Assembly: GCA_030740335.1 (NCBI GenBank)
Contig: JASLXL010000170.1
Coordinates: 1-28,443 of the forward strand
Direction: 5' to 3'
DNA length: 28,443 nucleotides
DNA from: SAR202 cluster bacterium
Lineage (GTDB): Bacteria > Chloroflexota > Dehalococcoidia > SAR202 > CAJWER01
The notes below the pieces were generated by a model. The model searched no databases. It was not told the origin of the DNA and was given only the letters and a program-made list of their open reading frames with translations. A program made the position numbers and the translations under genes. This document shows, one piece after another, positions 8,933-16,219 of this stretch; position 1 is the first letter of the stretch, and each line of letters starts with the position of its first letter.

Positions 8933-9580
8933 ATGCGCCTGCTGTCCATATTGGTTATTGTCGCCTCGCTGTTTGCTTTGGCCGCCGCCTGCTCCAGTGA
9001 CGAGCTGCTACAAGGTACCGTGCTGGAGGGCGACGAGGCTCCTCTCTTTTCGCTACGGAACCATCTCGATGTGCCGAAGTCTCTTGATGACTACACCGGT
9101 GACGTCGTTCTGGTGAGCTTCCTCTACACTTACTGTCCCGATCTGTGCCCGGCAATAACGGGCCACCTGCGGACTGCCCACGAGTTGCTCCTTGACGATG
9201 CGACACGCGTGAACTTCGTCGTCATCAGTGTCGACCCCGAGAGGGACACCGTCGAACGAGCCCATGAGTATTCGGAGCAGTGGGGCATGCTCGATAGGTG
9301 GGAGTTCCTGGTGGGCGAGGCGGATGTGCTTGCACCGATATGGGCGAACTACTTCCTAGACCCCCAGCAGTTCGAATGGACTCGGACAGAGCCTGCAGCT
9401 CCGGCAGGGCAGTCTGAGGCTAGCGCTGACTCGCTCAGGCGCCAGATCGCTACACAATACGAGGTCGGTCACCAGGCGCCCATCTACCTGCTGGATAAGC
9501 AGCATCGCATGCGAGTCCTGTTTACATCGCCGCTGAACCCTCGCGAAATCGTCCACGATATCCAAGTACTGCTGGACTGA
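8933..9580 (+). CDS. SCO1/SenC family copper chaperone
   Basis: Membrane-anchored thioredoxin-fold protein that delivers copper to, or reduces, the CuA site of subunit II. 215 residues from the ATG at 8933. A hydrophobic signal ends in LAAAC, giving a probable lipoprotein Cys at about residue 20. The copper motif CPDLC (CxxxC) lies in FLYTYCPDLCPAI, and the third ligand is the His in YEVGHQAPIYLLD. An acidic, Ala/Ser-rich insertion (TRTEPAAPAGQSEASAD) precedes that His. The ribosome-binding site is weak; a longer frame starting at 8828 would overlap the preceding small gene. Last gene before the terminator at 9654. Confidence 0.93.
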   Translation: MRLLSILVIVASLFALAAACSSDELLQGTVLEGDEAPLFSLRNHLDVPKSLDDYTGDVVLVSFLYTYCPDLCPAITGHLRTAHELLLDDATRVNFVVISVDPERDTVERAHEYSEQWGMLDRWEFLVGEADVLAPIWANYFLDPQQFEWTRTEPAAPAGQSEASADSLRRQIATQYEVGHQAPIYLLDKQHRMRVLFTSPLNPREIVHDIQVLLD

Positions 9581-9597
9581 GCGCAGCGGCGCTGCGC
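9581..9597 (+). other. Perfect stem-loop directly after the SCO stop codon
   Basis: GCGCAGC (9581-9587) and GCTGCGC (9591-9597) form a 7-bp GC-rich stem with a GGC loop starting at the base after the stop. No T-run follows, so it is not a classical intrinsic terminator. It may protect the 3' end of the oxidase mRNA or assist Rho-dependent ending. Confidence 0.5.
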
Positions 9598-9653
9598 GCG
9601 CTTAGTTGGGTGGGGCTGGTGCTCACGTGATCTGGGCTCGTGTCGAGCGTTGT

Positions 9654-9672
9654 GGTTCCAAGAACCTTTTTT
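9654..9672 (+). terminator. Intrinsic terminator closing the oxidase locus
   Basis: GGTTC (9654-9658), loop CAA, GAACC (9662-9666), followed by six T (9667-9672). The stem is short but has a clean T-run and lies between the SCO gene and the phosphatase-like gene. Confidence 0.6.
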
Positions 9673-9727
9673 CACTATTCAGCTATTTGACAGGACGTCG
9701 CGGCGCGTGAATCGAACTGAGGTTACG

Positions 9728-10273
9728 ATGACCGACCTGACTACCACGTTGTTGCTGATACGATGCGGCCAGGCGAGGGCTGAAGATGGGTCGTACGGGC
9801 CAGATACACCGCTTAGTGAGTTGGGTGTGCGCCAATCAGAGGCGCTGGCGGACGCGCTGGTGGTGGGTGCTGCCCTTACACATGTTTATGCAAGTCCACT
9901 TCCTCGGGCTGCGCAGACCGCTGGGCCGCTGTGCGAGAGGCTTGGACTGGTTGCTCGGCTCGATGAGCGCCTGGCGGAGTTCGAGTTTGGAGTGACCACG
10001 GTCTCGGCGATGGGGCGGAGACCGGATCTGCTCTTTTGGCGTCCTGAGCAATCGGGAACCGACGGGGGAGAGACCCTCGGGGCGTTCGCTATCCGAGCGG
10101 CGGACTTTCTCGACGAGGTGGTCTCGCGGCATGCCGGAGAGCGCGTGGCAGTCGTTTCCCATGCCGGTGTAATCGACGCGAGTCTCAGGTGGACTGTTGG
10201 CCTCGGCCCCGATACGTTATGGCAGCACGAGTTTAAGATCGACAATTGTTCCATTGCCGAGTTGCAGGTGTGA
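9728..10273 (+). CDS. Histidine-phosphatase (PGM-like) family protein with catalytic His replaced by Cys
   Basis: 181 residues from the ATG at 9728, with TGAGG five bases upstream. The family normally forms a phosphohistidine at the His of RHG. Here the motif reads LLLIRCGQ, with C13 in place of His (codon tgc, two base changes from any His codon). The rest of the site is intact: R12, R60 in SPLPRAAQT, E84 in LAEFEFG, GGET at 113-116, and the second His, H145, in VSHAG. Canonical phosphatase or mutase activity is therefore doubtful. The frame ends at TGA 10271-10273, but the next 31 codons stay open and resemble the usual family C-terminus (separate entry). It may be a pseudo-enzyme, a degenerating gene or a recoded one. 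It stands alone after the oxidase terminator. Confidence 0.85.
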   Translation: MTDLTTTLLLIRCGQARAEDGSYGPDTPLSELGVRQSEALADALVVGAALTHVYASPLPRAAQTAGPLCERLGLVARLDERLAEFEFGVTTVSAMGRRPDLLFWRPEQSGTDGGETLGAFAIRAADFLDEVVSRHAGERVAVVSHAGVIDASLRWTVGLGPDTLWQHEFKIDNCSIAELQV

Positions 10274-10369
10274 AATTGGGGCCGTATTAGCGGAGGTTCG
10301 CCGCACTATGTATCTGTGCGCCGTGTGGGCGACGTAGTGCACCTGGGTGAGCTGATCAGCGAGGTGTAG
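10274..10369 (+). pseudogene. Family-like C-terminal tail beyond the in-frame TGA
   Basis: In the same frame as the phosphatase-like gene, 31 codons follow the TGA and end at TAG 10367-10369. The segment contains YVSVRRVGDVVHLGEL, which resembles the last strand of histidine-phosphatase proteins (typically a W-x-L-x-x-x-N-D-x-x-H-L pattern). This suggests the ancestral protein ran through position 10271 and that the TGA is a nonsense change, a readthrough site or a sequence error. The likeness is by eye only. Confidence 0.45.
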
Positions 10370-10414
10370 CCCGCACTGGCCAGAAACTGGATGCGTTCCA
10401 TCCCAATCAATCGA

Positions 10415-10633
10415 CTAGGATGGGGAAATCCCATCTGAGTCGGATGGGTAGAAGCCGCATTGCCTGCACTGCGGGTAGGTTTCTTCCATGTCCGAGGCTG
10501 AGACGAGGTCGCCCCCGCAACGGGTGCAGCCTTTGAGCCAGAAGGCCGTAGTTTCCCTGATGACCGGTACGCGGGATACGAGGGTCTCTTTGGCCAACTC
10601 TGTGTCGATTCCGATGGTCGCTGTCTCGTTCAT
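10415..10633 (-). CDS. Small zinc-ribbon protein
   Basis: 72 residues read on the minus strand from the ATG at 10633 to TAG at 10415. The N-terminal half is polar, and the C-terminal half has two knuckles, CTRC (C36, C39) and CRQC (C56, C59), spaced as in a rubredoxin-like zinc ribbon. A longer frame up to 10921 would run into the divergent gene and is unlikely. TATAAT at 10645-10640 puts the predicted transcript start at or next to the ATG, so the mRNA may be leaderless. Small proteins of this kind often bind nucleic acid or other proteins; I assign no function. A 6-bp inverted repeat (10419-10424 with 10430-10435) overlaps its 3' end. Confidence 0.6.
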   Translation of the reverse strand: MNETATIGIDTELAKETLVSRVPVIRETTAFWLKGCTRCGGDLVSASDMEETYPQCRQCGFYPSDSDGISPS

Positions 10634-10639
10634 GATGCG

Positions 10640-10645
10640 ATTATA
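10640..10645 (-). promoter_or_regulatory. Consensus -10 box for the zinc-ribbon gene
   Basis: TATAAT reads on the minus strand from 10645 to 10640, with six bases before the A of the ATG at 10633. No good -35 is visible. The spacing predicts a leaderless transcript. Confidence 0.45.
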
Positions 10646-10754
10646 TTGCACCCATGGTCGCCGGTTCGCATCACCCCAAAAGGCGATCGCAATTCGCCTG
10701 TAGCGTCCCTGGAAGGGATCCACCACATTCCCAGCAGTGCGTGCGCAGCACCCA

Positions 10755-10783
10755 TTGACAGCGAATTGAACCGTCAGTATCGT
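10755..10783 (+). promoter_or_regulatory. Promoter of the 596-aa gene
   Basis: A perfect -35 TTGACA (10755-10760), a 17-base spacer and TATCGT (10778-10783) form a good sigma-70-type promoter. The expected start near 10790 leaves about 64 bases of leader before the ATG at 10854 and argues against the upstream TTG at 10788. Confidence 0.6.
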
Positions 10784-10853
10784 TGTTTTGCTCACGAGGC
10801 TACGCGAAACCTCGTGGGACAAACCGGCGCGGAAGCCGGCCCCGAGGATCCCT

Positions 10854-12644
10854 ATGTCACGCACCTCTCCCTTTGTCCTGTCAGCTACAGTGGACTTCCC
10901 TGATGACGTGGGGTATGGCACCTACACACCCGAACTCCTCGACCGGATGATGGTGCAGCTCAAGGAGCTTGGTGTGACGCGGGTCTACTGGCTCTATTAC
11001 GGTGACGTGGACCAGGACTCCTATGGGGCTGGGAACCTGATCGACCACTCGATATTTTCGTACGGCACGCAGACCCTCGCTAGTATCGGTGAACCGCTGA
11101 AGGCGGCTGTGCCGTTCGCCCATGCCCACGGTCTGGAGATTTACGGGGTGCTCAAGCCCTATAACGGCGGTATCGCAGGCACATATCCCGAGGGTGCCAA
11201 GGAAATTAGCGCGTCGACCGTCACGCGAATAGGCGGCTCTCTCTGGCAGGCGATTCCCTTCGTGGAGCGGTACCCTGATACGCGAGTGCGCCGACGACCG
11301 CTGGTTGCCCCGCCTGACCTGGAGTCAACGGCGATCCGCAAGATACGGCTTCTCAAGCGTGACGACTCGCCGACCAGGGTACGGGGCGAAGACATCCAGA
11401 TATGGACCAGTGAGAGCAATTTCAGATATCAGTGCAAGCCGATCGATTTCAGCGTGACGGAGGCTGTGGAGCCCGCGCCTCGTGACGTGAGGGACTACTA
11501 CGGCGACCTGGTCACGGCGAAAGGCGCTCCGGTTCGCATCCTCACCATTGAGGGACTGGACCTATCGGACCGGTTCATCGCGGTCACAACGGGCCTGAAG
11601 GGCCAGGGCGATTTCGTTAACACCGCCGTGGGGATGGTGGAAGCCTACGGTCTGGGGCCAGAGCCGATGCCGGTGGTCGTGGCAACCCGAGGAGCGATAT
11701 GGGGCAGGCCGCGCGACTTTCGGGAGTACGGCCTCGACTTCGACTGCGGACTGGGGACGTACCAGGTGCCTTTCGATGACCAGAACGACGCGGGGGACGA
11801 TAGTAGTCGATGGAGTTCGATGTTGACTGGGGGGCTGATAGCCTTTGCCCGTGGCAAAAATGAGTACCTGGCGTGCACCCCTTGCGAGGTCTACCCGGAG
11901 GTCAGGCGTCTGTGGTCCGGATGGGTTCAGAGCTTGATAGACGCGGGAGTGGATGGCATCGACGTTCGAATCTCGGCCCACGGGGGCCTGACGGACGAGT
12001 CCGCCGAGTACGGGTACAATCCACCTATTGTCGAGGAGTTCACAGAGCGGTATGGCGTTGGCCCCACGGGCAGTGCCACAGACCTGACGAGGCTGGCGGA
12101 GTTGCGCGGCGACCACTTCACTTCGTTCATCCGGGAGACGAGCGAGGCGATACGCGGTGCTGGAGGCAAGATGCAGGTCCACGTGCACACGGAGGCTTTC
12201 GGCCCCGATCCTTGCCACGGGCAGATGATGGGTTTCCCTGACAACATCCGCTTTGACTGGAAATCGTGGGTAGAGGACGGACTGCTCGACGGGGCTACAT
12301 ATAGGATGAGTTGGTTCGAGGGCCTTGAAGACCCGCCTGAGAGCCCCCCGGAGCGGAGCCGTCTAGTCAACGCGCTGGCCGAACCCTACGCGGCGGAGTC
12401 CCTGGCCGTTCTGGTGGACGCAGGGGTTCCTGCATACCTGAATCGCTATATAGACCGTTCCGTGGGAGTCGAGGAGTACCTATCAGATCTGGAGCAGGTC
12501 TACGGCGACGAGCGGTTTGGAGGATTCGATCTGTACGAGTTCTCGCTAATGGCACAGGCTGCGCCTGATGGAACTGCGCTGAACTCCTACAAGGGGCGCA
12601 TGGAGATGATCCGTGACAAGGCAAGCGAGTTGGGGCTGGTGTAG
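10854..12644 (+). CDS. Putative TIM-barrel glycoside-hydrolase-like protein
   Basis: 596 residues from the ATG at 10854, with GAGGA about six bases upstream and a promoter ending at 10783. No signal peptide or membrane helix is evident. The N-terminal part (TPELLDRMMVQLKELGVTRV, then HAHGLEIYGVLKPYNGG) and the C-terminal part (GVDGIDVRISAHG near 365, MQVHVHTEAFG near 440, IRFDWKSWVEDGLLDG) look like strands and loops of a beta/alpha barrel of the family-10-like uncharacterised glycosidase type. A middle segment (about 155-300) reads like an inserted beta-sandwich. The acidic residues at barrel-strand ends are candidate catalytic residues. I do not recognise a named family. It converges on the FAH gene with 27 bases between stops. 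Confidence 0.8.
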   Translation: MSRTSPFVLSATVDFPDDVGYGTYTPELLDRMMVQLKELGVTRVYWLYYGDVDQDSYGAGNLIDHSIFSYGTQTLASIGEPLKAAVPFAHAHGLEIYGVLKPYNGGIAGTYPEGAKEISASTVTRIGGSLWQAIPFVERYPDTRVRRRPLVAPPDLESTAIRKIRLLKRDDSPTRVRGEDIQIWTSESNFRYQCKPIDFSVTEAVEPAPRDVRDYYGDLVTAKGAPVRILTIEGLDLSDRFIAVTTGLKGQGDFVNTAVGMVEAYGLGPEPMPVVVATRGAIWGRPRDFREYGLDFDCGLGTYQVPFDDQNDAGDDSSRWSSMLTGGLIAFARGKNEYLACTPCEVYPEVRRLWSGWVQSLIDAGVDGIDVRISAHGGLTDESAEYGYNPPIVEEFTERYGVGPTGSATDLTRLAELRGDHFTSFIRETSEAIRGAGGKMQVHVHTEAFGPDPCHGQMMGFPDNIRFDWKSWVEDGLLDGATYRMSWFEGLEDPPESPPERSRLVNALAEPYAAESLAVLVDAGVPAYLNRYIDRSVGVEEYLSDLEQVYGDERFGGFDLYEFSLMAQAAPDGTALNSYKGRMEMIRDKASELGLV

Positions 12645-12671
12645 GTGGTTCTCGATCGCGTGTCCAATTCG

Positions 12672-13577
12672 CTACACCACCACTACGTCGTTCTCCAGCA
12701 TGCCGATGCCCTGAATCTCGATAGTCACGATATCACCCTCTGCCAGAGTGAAGTCGGGCGGCGGCACGACGGGTGTGCCGGTGAGGACAGCGGTCATGTT
12801 GGGGATGGTGTTGTGACGGTGGAGCCAGTCCGACAGCTCTTCGCACGTCCGTGCCATCAGCGATGTTGATGTCTCCCCGCTGAATACCTCAGCCCTGTCC
12901 CTAGATACGATGCAGCGCACCGATAGGTCGTGGGGGTCGATGGCTTCTGGAGTAACGAAACAGGGGCCGATGGCGCAGGATCGGTCGTACACCTTGGCCT
13001 GGGGCAAGTACAGCGGATTCTCTCCCTCGATGGACCGACTGCTCATATCGTTGCCTATGGTATATCCGACGATCTCGCCCTGGTACGTTACAAAGGCCAG
13101 CTCCGGCTCGGGGACGTTCCATGCCGAGTCCGGGCGTATGCCGACGGACTCAAAGGGGCCGAGGCATCGCTCGGAGGTGGCTTTCAGGAACAACTCCGGC
13201 CGTTTGGCCGCGTAGACTTTGGAGTAGACATCGGGTGTGTCGGACTCTCGTCTCCGCTCCATTTCACTGCTCTTGTACGTGACGCCGGCGGCCCAAACCT
13301 CTGGGGGATCGAAGGGCCGGTCTAGCAGGAACTCGCCGCTTCCGTTTCGGGAGTCCTCGATGAGTTGAGCAAGGTTGTGGGTCTCGGCGGTCGCCCCCTC
13401 AAGGAGTCGACCTGTCAGAGCGTCGATGCCTACGCCTGACAGCGAAGATGCGCGTACGAGCTCCTCGACATCGATTATGTCATCGTCTGTCGATGTTAGA
13501 TCGTACAGTTGGCCGTCTCCATTCTCAACGGCCAATCTTTGTGAGCCTGCGTAGTCGATCAGTCTGTAGAATTTCAT
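12672..13577 (-). CDS. Fumarylacetoacetate hydrolase (FAH) family enzyme
   Basis: 301 residues on the minus strand from the ATG at 13577, with GGAG six bases upstream. The C-terminal FAH fold is recognisable from VWAAGVTYKSSE, the metal-binding acidic pair in PEPELAFV, and GNDMSSRSIEGENP, whose Asp is a further metal ligand. The motif set, including DVYSKVYAAKRPELFLKA, resembles the branch containing 2-keto-3-deoxy-sugar-acid dehydratases more than true fumarylacetoacetate hydrolase, but that is a judgement by eye. Likely a cytosolic Mg/Mn-dependent C-C hydrolase or dehydratase. Its convergent neighbour is a sugar-hydrolase-like protein, compatible with sugar-acid breakdown, though the two are not an operon. 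Confidence 0.9.
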   Translation of the reverse strand: MKFYRLIDYAGSQRLAVENGDGQLYDLTSTDDDIIDVEELVRASSLSGVGIDALTGRLLEGATAETHNLAQLIEDSRNGSGEFLLDRPFDPPEVWAAGVTYKSSEMERRRESDTPDVYSKVYAAKRPELFLKATSERCLGPFESVGIRPDSAWNVPEPELAFVTYQGEIVGYTIGNDMSSRSIEGENPLYLPQAKVYDRSCAIGPCFVTPEAIDPHDLSVRCIVSRDRAEVFSGETSTSLMARTCEELSDWLHRHNTIPNMTAVLTGTPVVPPPDFTLAEGDIVTIEIQGIGMLENDVVVV

Positions 13578-13598
13578 GGGTTGCTCCGCCAGATGGAT

Positions 13599-13604
13599 AT
13601 CATA
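13599..13604 (-). promoter_or_regulatory. Candidate -10 box of the FAH gene
   Basis: TATGAT reads on the minus strand across 13604-13599, about 22 bases before the FAH start codon. No convincing -35 is visible. Confidence 0.3.
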
Positions 13605-13843
13605 TGAGACCGCGTCTTTCCTTATATAAAGGAGACTAGGGATGATTGTCTGCCTGCAGCGGTGTTGTCAGGCTCACCGCAGGGGCCGCACGCTTTTCTC
13701 AACCATCATACCAGGGCATTTGCATATTTTTGGGTCGGCGAGCGCGCTCGGCCTGGGAATTTACCGCTACAAGCTCCACCAGACCGGCGGCGAGTGTTTT
13801 TGGCAGGCAGGTGTGTCCGTGTTGATCGGCGCGTGCAGCGCCG
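13605..13843. other. Intergenic stretch between the FAH gene and the pyrG promoter
   Basis: Nothing here is firmly assigned. A frame from ATG 13642 to TGA 13905 (87 codons) has a GGAG upstream, but its product resembles nothing known and it runs through the pyrG promoter. The bases CTTATATAAAGGAG at 13621-13634 are AT-rich and could contribute to promoter activity on either strand. Confidence 0.3.
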
Positions 13844-13872
13844 TTGACATTGGGTTAGTTGGGGGCTATCAT
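13844..13872 (+). promoter_or_regulatory. Promoter of pyrG
   Basis: A perfect -35 TTGACA (13844-13849), a 17-base spacer and TATCAT (13867-13872, five of six consensus bases). The predicted start near 13879 gives a leader of about 190 bases. Confidence 0.65.
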
Positions 13873-13944
13873 CTTGCCAGTATTCAAGGGGTGCTAGAGT
13901 TGTGACTTCGGTCTATTTCGCCAACTGCGCCGAGGTTTTGAATT

Positions 13945-13965
13945 AGATGGCTGGCACAGCCATCT
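13945..13965 (+). promoter_or_regulatory. Perfect hairpin in the pyrG leader
   Basis: AGATGGCTG (13945-13953), loop GCA and CAGCCATCT (13957-13965) form a perfect 9-bp stem about 65 bases into the predicted leader. No T-run follows, so it is not a simple intrinsic terminator. Leader control of pyrG is known in Bacillus, but the mechanism here is unknown. Confidence 0.5.
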
Positions 13966-14068
13966 TGCGTAAGCGACTCCCCTTCTCGGATCATCCCCAA
14001 AAGCCCTGCAGACTCCGACCTCTTTTGCGCCCTCTCTATACTTTGACGTGTCACACGGTGGTTGTTCT

Positions 14069-15724
14069 ATGACAAAGTTTATCTTCGTGACCGGGGGTGT
14101 GGTTAGCTCCGTTGGTAAGGGGATCACTGTCGCCTCGATCGGTCGTTTACTGAAGAGCCGCGGTATATCTCTGTCGGTCCTCAAGCTTGACCCTTACCTG
14201 AACGTGGACCCCGGAACGATGTCCCCAATGCAGCATGGCGAAGTCTTTGTGACGACGGATGGCAGCGAGACCGACCTGGACCTGGGCCACTATGAGCGGT
14301 TCATCGATATCAATCTGACTCAGGCATCCAATGTCACAGCCGGCCAGATATACAGCGACGTTATAGCGCGTGAGCGTCGGGGCGAGTATCTCGGGGGCAC
14401 GATCCAGTCGGTACCCCACGTCACGGACGCCATCAAACAGCGTATCCGCGGGCTCGCGACGGAAAGTGAAGCGGAGGTCATAGTCGTTGAGGTCGGAGGC
14501 ACAGTCGGCGACATCGAGGGTCTGCCATTCCTCGAGTCTATCCGGCAAATGCGAAATGAAGTGGGCAGAGATAACGTTTTCTATGTGCACGTTTCTTACC
14601 TTCCGTTCATATCTGCCACAGGAGAGCTCAAGACCAAGCCGACACAACACAGCGTACGGGAGTTGCGAGGCATAGGAATCCAACCGGACTCCATCGTGTG
14701 CCGCAGCGACGAAGTCGTCGACGATGCCATCAAGGATAAAATCGCCGTTCACTGCGATGTGTCGAGGAGAGGCGTGATCGGTATGCCGACCGTCTCGACC
14801 GTGTATGAGGTGCCCTTATTGTTGGAAGAGGAGGGTCTAGGCGAGTTGATTGTGGAGAGTCTCGATCTGCCAACTACACCGAAGGACCTGACCTGGTGGC
14901 GCGAGATGGTCGAGCGTGTCCAGAAACCGAAAAGAGTGCTATCGATTGCCCTTGTCGGCAAGTACGTCGATCTACAGGACTCATATCTGTCGGTCAAGGA
15001 GGCGCTCCATCACGCCGGGCTCGCTCATGGCTGCGAGGTGAACCTGAGTTGGGTAGCGGCCGAGGACGTGACCGAAAACGGACCCGACGAATACTTGAGC
15101 TCGGTGAGTGGAATAGTTGTACCTGGCGGATTTGGCGCTCGAGGTGTCGAGGGCATGATCGACACGGTTCGGTATGCCAGAGCCAACGAAGTGCCATACC
15201 TCGGCCTCTGTCTCGGCATGCAGGTGATGGTTGTGGAGGCAGCCCGTACGATGTTGGGTCTACCGGAGGCCAATTCCACTGAGTTTGACCCCGATACGCC
15301 GGATCCAGTCATAGATCTGATGCCGGACCAACGAGACATAACAAAGATGGGCGGCACGATGCGGTTGGGCGTGTACCCTTGCCGGGTAGAGGATGATAGC
15401 TTGGCGCAGCGCGCCTACGGTGGATCCTTGGTTCACGAGCGCCATCGTCATAGGTATGAGGTTAATAATAGCTATCGCGAAGCCTTTGAGTCAGCAGGGA
15501 TGTGGCCAACCGGGCTTTCGCCGGATGGCAGGCTGGTCGAGATCATGGAGTGGTTGGACCACCCGTTCATGGTGGGGGTCCAGTTTCATCCAGAATTTCT
15601 GTCCAGGCCGGATAAACCACACCCTTTGTTCCGCGAGTTCATAGGGGCTACCATCAAAACCCTGCGAGAGGGCGGCCAGCACGCGTTGCCAATTGACGCG
15701 CCGAAATCAGCGCAGAAGGTATAG
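14069..15724 (+). CDS. pyrG: CTP synthase
   Basis: Makes CTP from UTP, ATP and glutamine, the last step of pyrimidine nucleotide synthesis, in the cytosol. 551 residues, the usual length. The N-terminal synthase domain begins MTKFIFVTGGVVSSVGKG with its P-loop-like ATP site and contains DPYLNVDPGTMSP. The C-terminal class I glutamine amidotransferase domain has GGFGARG, the nucleophile C381 in GLCLGMQ, and H507/E509 in QFHPEF, closely matching the numbering of the E. coli enzyme. The ATG at 14069 fits the family N-terminus exactly; a GTG at 14048 would add seven residues. The upstream Shine-Dalgarno is weak (GGTGG). It has its own promoter and a structured leader. Confidence 0.98.
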   Translation: MTKFIFVTGGVVSSVGKGITVASIGRLLKSRGISLSVLKLDPYLNVDPGTMSPMQHGEVFVTTDGSETDLDLGHYERFIDINLTQASNVTAGQIYSDVIARERRGEYLGGTIQSVPHVTDAIKQRIRGLATESEAEVIVVEVGGTVGDIEGLPFLESIRQMRNEVGRDNVFYVHVSYLPFISATGELKTKPTQHSVRELRGIGIQPDSIVCRSDEVVDDAIKDKIAVHCDVSRRGVIGMPTVSTVYEVPLLLEEEGLGELIVESLDLPTTPKDLTWWREMVERVQKPKRVLSIALVGKYVDLQDSYLSVKEALHHAGLAHGCEVNLSWVAAEDVTENGPDEYLSSVSGIVVPGGFGARGVEGMIDTVRYARANEVPYLGLCLGMQVMVVEAARTMLGLPEANSTEFDPDTPDPVIDLMPDQRDITKMGGTMRLGVYPCRVEDDSLAQRAYGGSLVHERHRHRYEVNNSYREAFESAGMWPTGLSPDGRLVEIMEWLDHPFMVGVQFHPEFLSRPDKPHPLFREFIGATIKTLREGGQHALPIDAPKSAQKV

Positions 15725-16141
15725 ACTTGCGTCTCGGCGTTGTGCTATGCTCACCTCGTCCATCTTCCATTTACGGTTGATACTTGGCGCCCATTGCTTA
15801 GCATCCAAGTAGGGTTTCCGGCACCCACCTACCATTTTAGGACGGCGTTTGCCCACAACCGTTTATTTCAAAAGCCGTGGGTGGACCCTCCAGATAAGCG
15901 CAGCTGACGCCAACTCTGCAATCCCATGTGAAAGCTCCCAAGATCATTCGATGATACTTGTCGAGGCGAGTGTGGGTTGGGCAGAGGGATGGTGGCGATT
16001 CGAAGACTCACCGCCGCATAATCTCGCGTGATCGTGTCCCAAAAGAGTCCCCAGGTACGGGGAGTACGTGTTCCTTCGCTGGGTACAGGGTTTCACAGCC
16101 CTCCAATTAGACTAGATTTTGGAGTATTTTGGAGTATTAAG
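15725..16141. other. 417-base intergenic region between pyrG and the rho leader ORF
   Basis: No gene, RNA family or clear terminator is recognised. A poor promoter-like pair lies at 15777-15804 (TTGATA, 16 bases, TAGCAT). A frame at 15849-16031 (TTG start) lacks a ribosome-binding site and gives no recognisable product. The transcript start of rho probably lies in this stretch, and Rho autoregulation through a leader would fit the long distance. Confidence 0.3.
16117..16136 (+). repeat. Two tandem 10-base repeats upstream of the rho leader ORF
   Basis: TTTTGGAGTA occurs at 16117-16126 and again at 16127-16136. The second copy supplies the GGAG ribosome-binding site of the small ORF starting at 16142; the first duplicates it ten bases upstream. 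Confidence 0.6.
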
Positions 16142-16219
16142 ATGAATAGTAGCAATATGAGGACACAAGTATCGGCGCCATCATCGGCGCGTGGCCCAGG
16201 TAATAAGGAACTGAGATGA
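16142..16219 (+). CDS. Candidate 25-aa leader peptide translationally coupled to rho
   Basis: The ATG at 16142 has GGAG (16131-16134) seven bases upstream. It encodes 25 residues, starting MNSSNMRTQVS and ending GPGNKELR, and stops at TGA 16217-16219. The stop overlaps the rho ATG as ATGA, so ribosomes finishing it could restart on rho. The peptide is polar and Ser/Arg-rich with no recognised motif. E. coli rho also has a short leader ORF (rhoL), but similarity is in arrangement only. It could instead be a chance ORF whose ribosome-binding site is fortuitous. Confidence 0.45.
   Translation: MNSSNMRTQVSAPSSARGPGNKELR

Noticed and set aside
10271..10273. Genome-wide reassignment of TGA as a sense codon
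   Set aside because: TGA is the natural, correctly placed stop of ctaA, ctaG and the SCO gene in this window, so general reassignment is not supported.
10634..10921. N-terminal extension of the zinc-ribbon frame on the minus strand
   Set aside because: It would overlap the promoter and start of the divergent 596-aa gene, and its sequence does not look like protein. The ATG next to TATAAT is a better start.
13642..13905. 87-codon ORF with a GGAG upstream between the FAH gene and pyrG
   Set aside because: The product resembles nothing known, and the frame runs through a near-consensus promoter for pyrG.
15849..16031. 60-codon TTG-started ORF between pyrG and rho
   Set aside because: No ribosome-binding site and no recognisable product; composition is not convincing.
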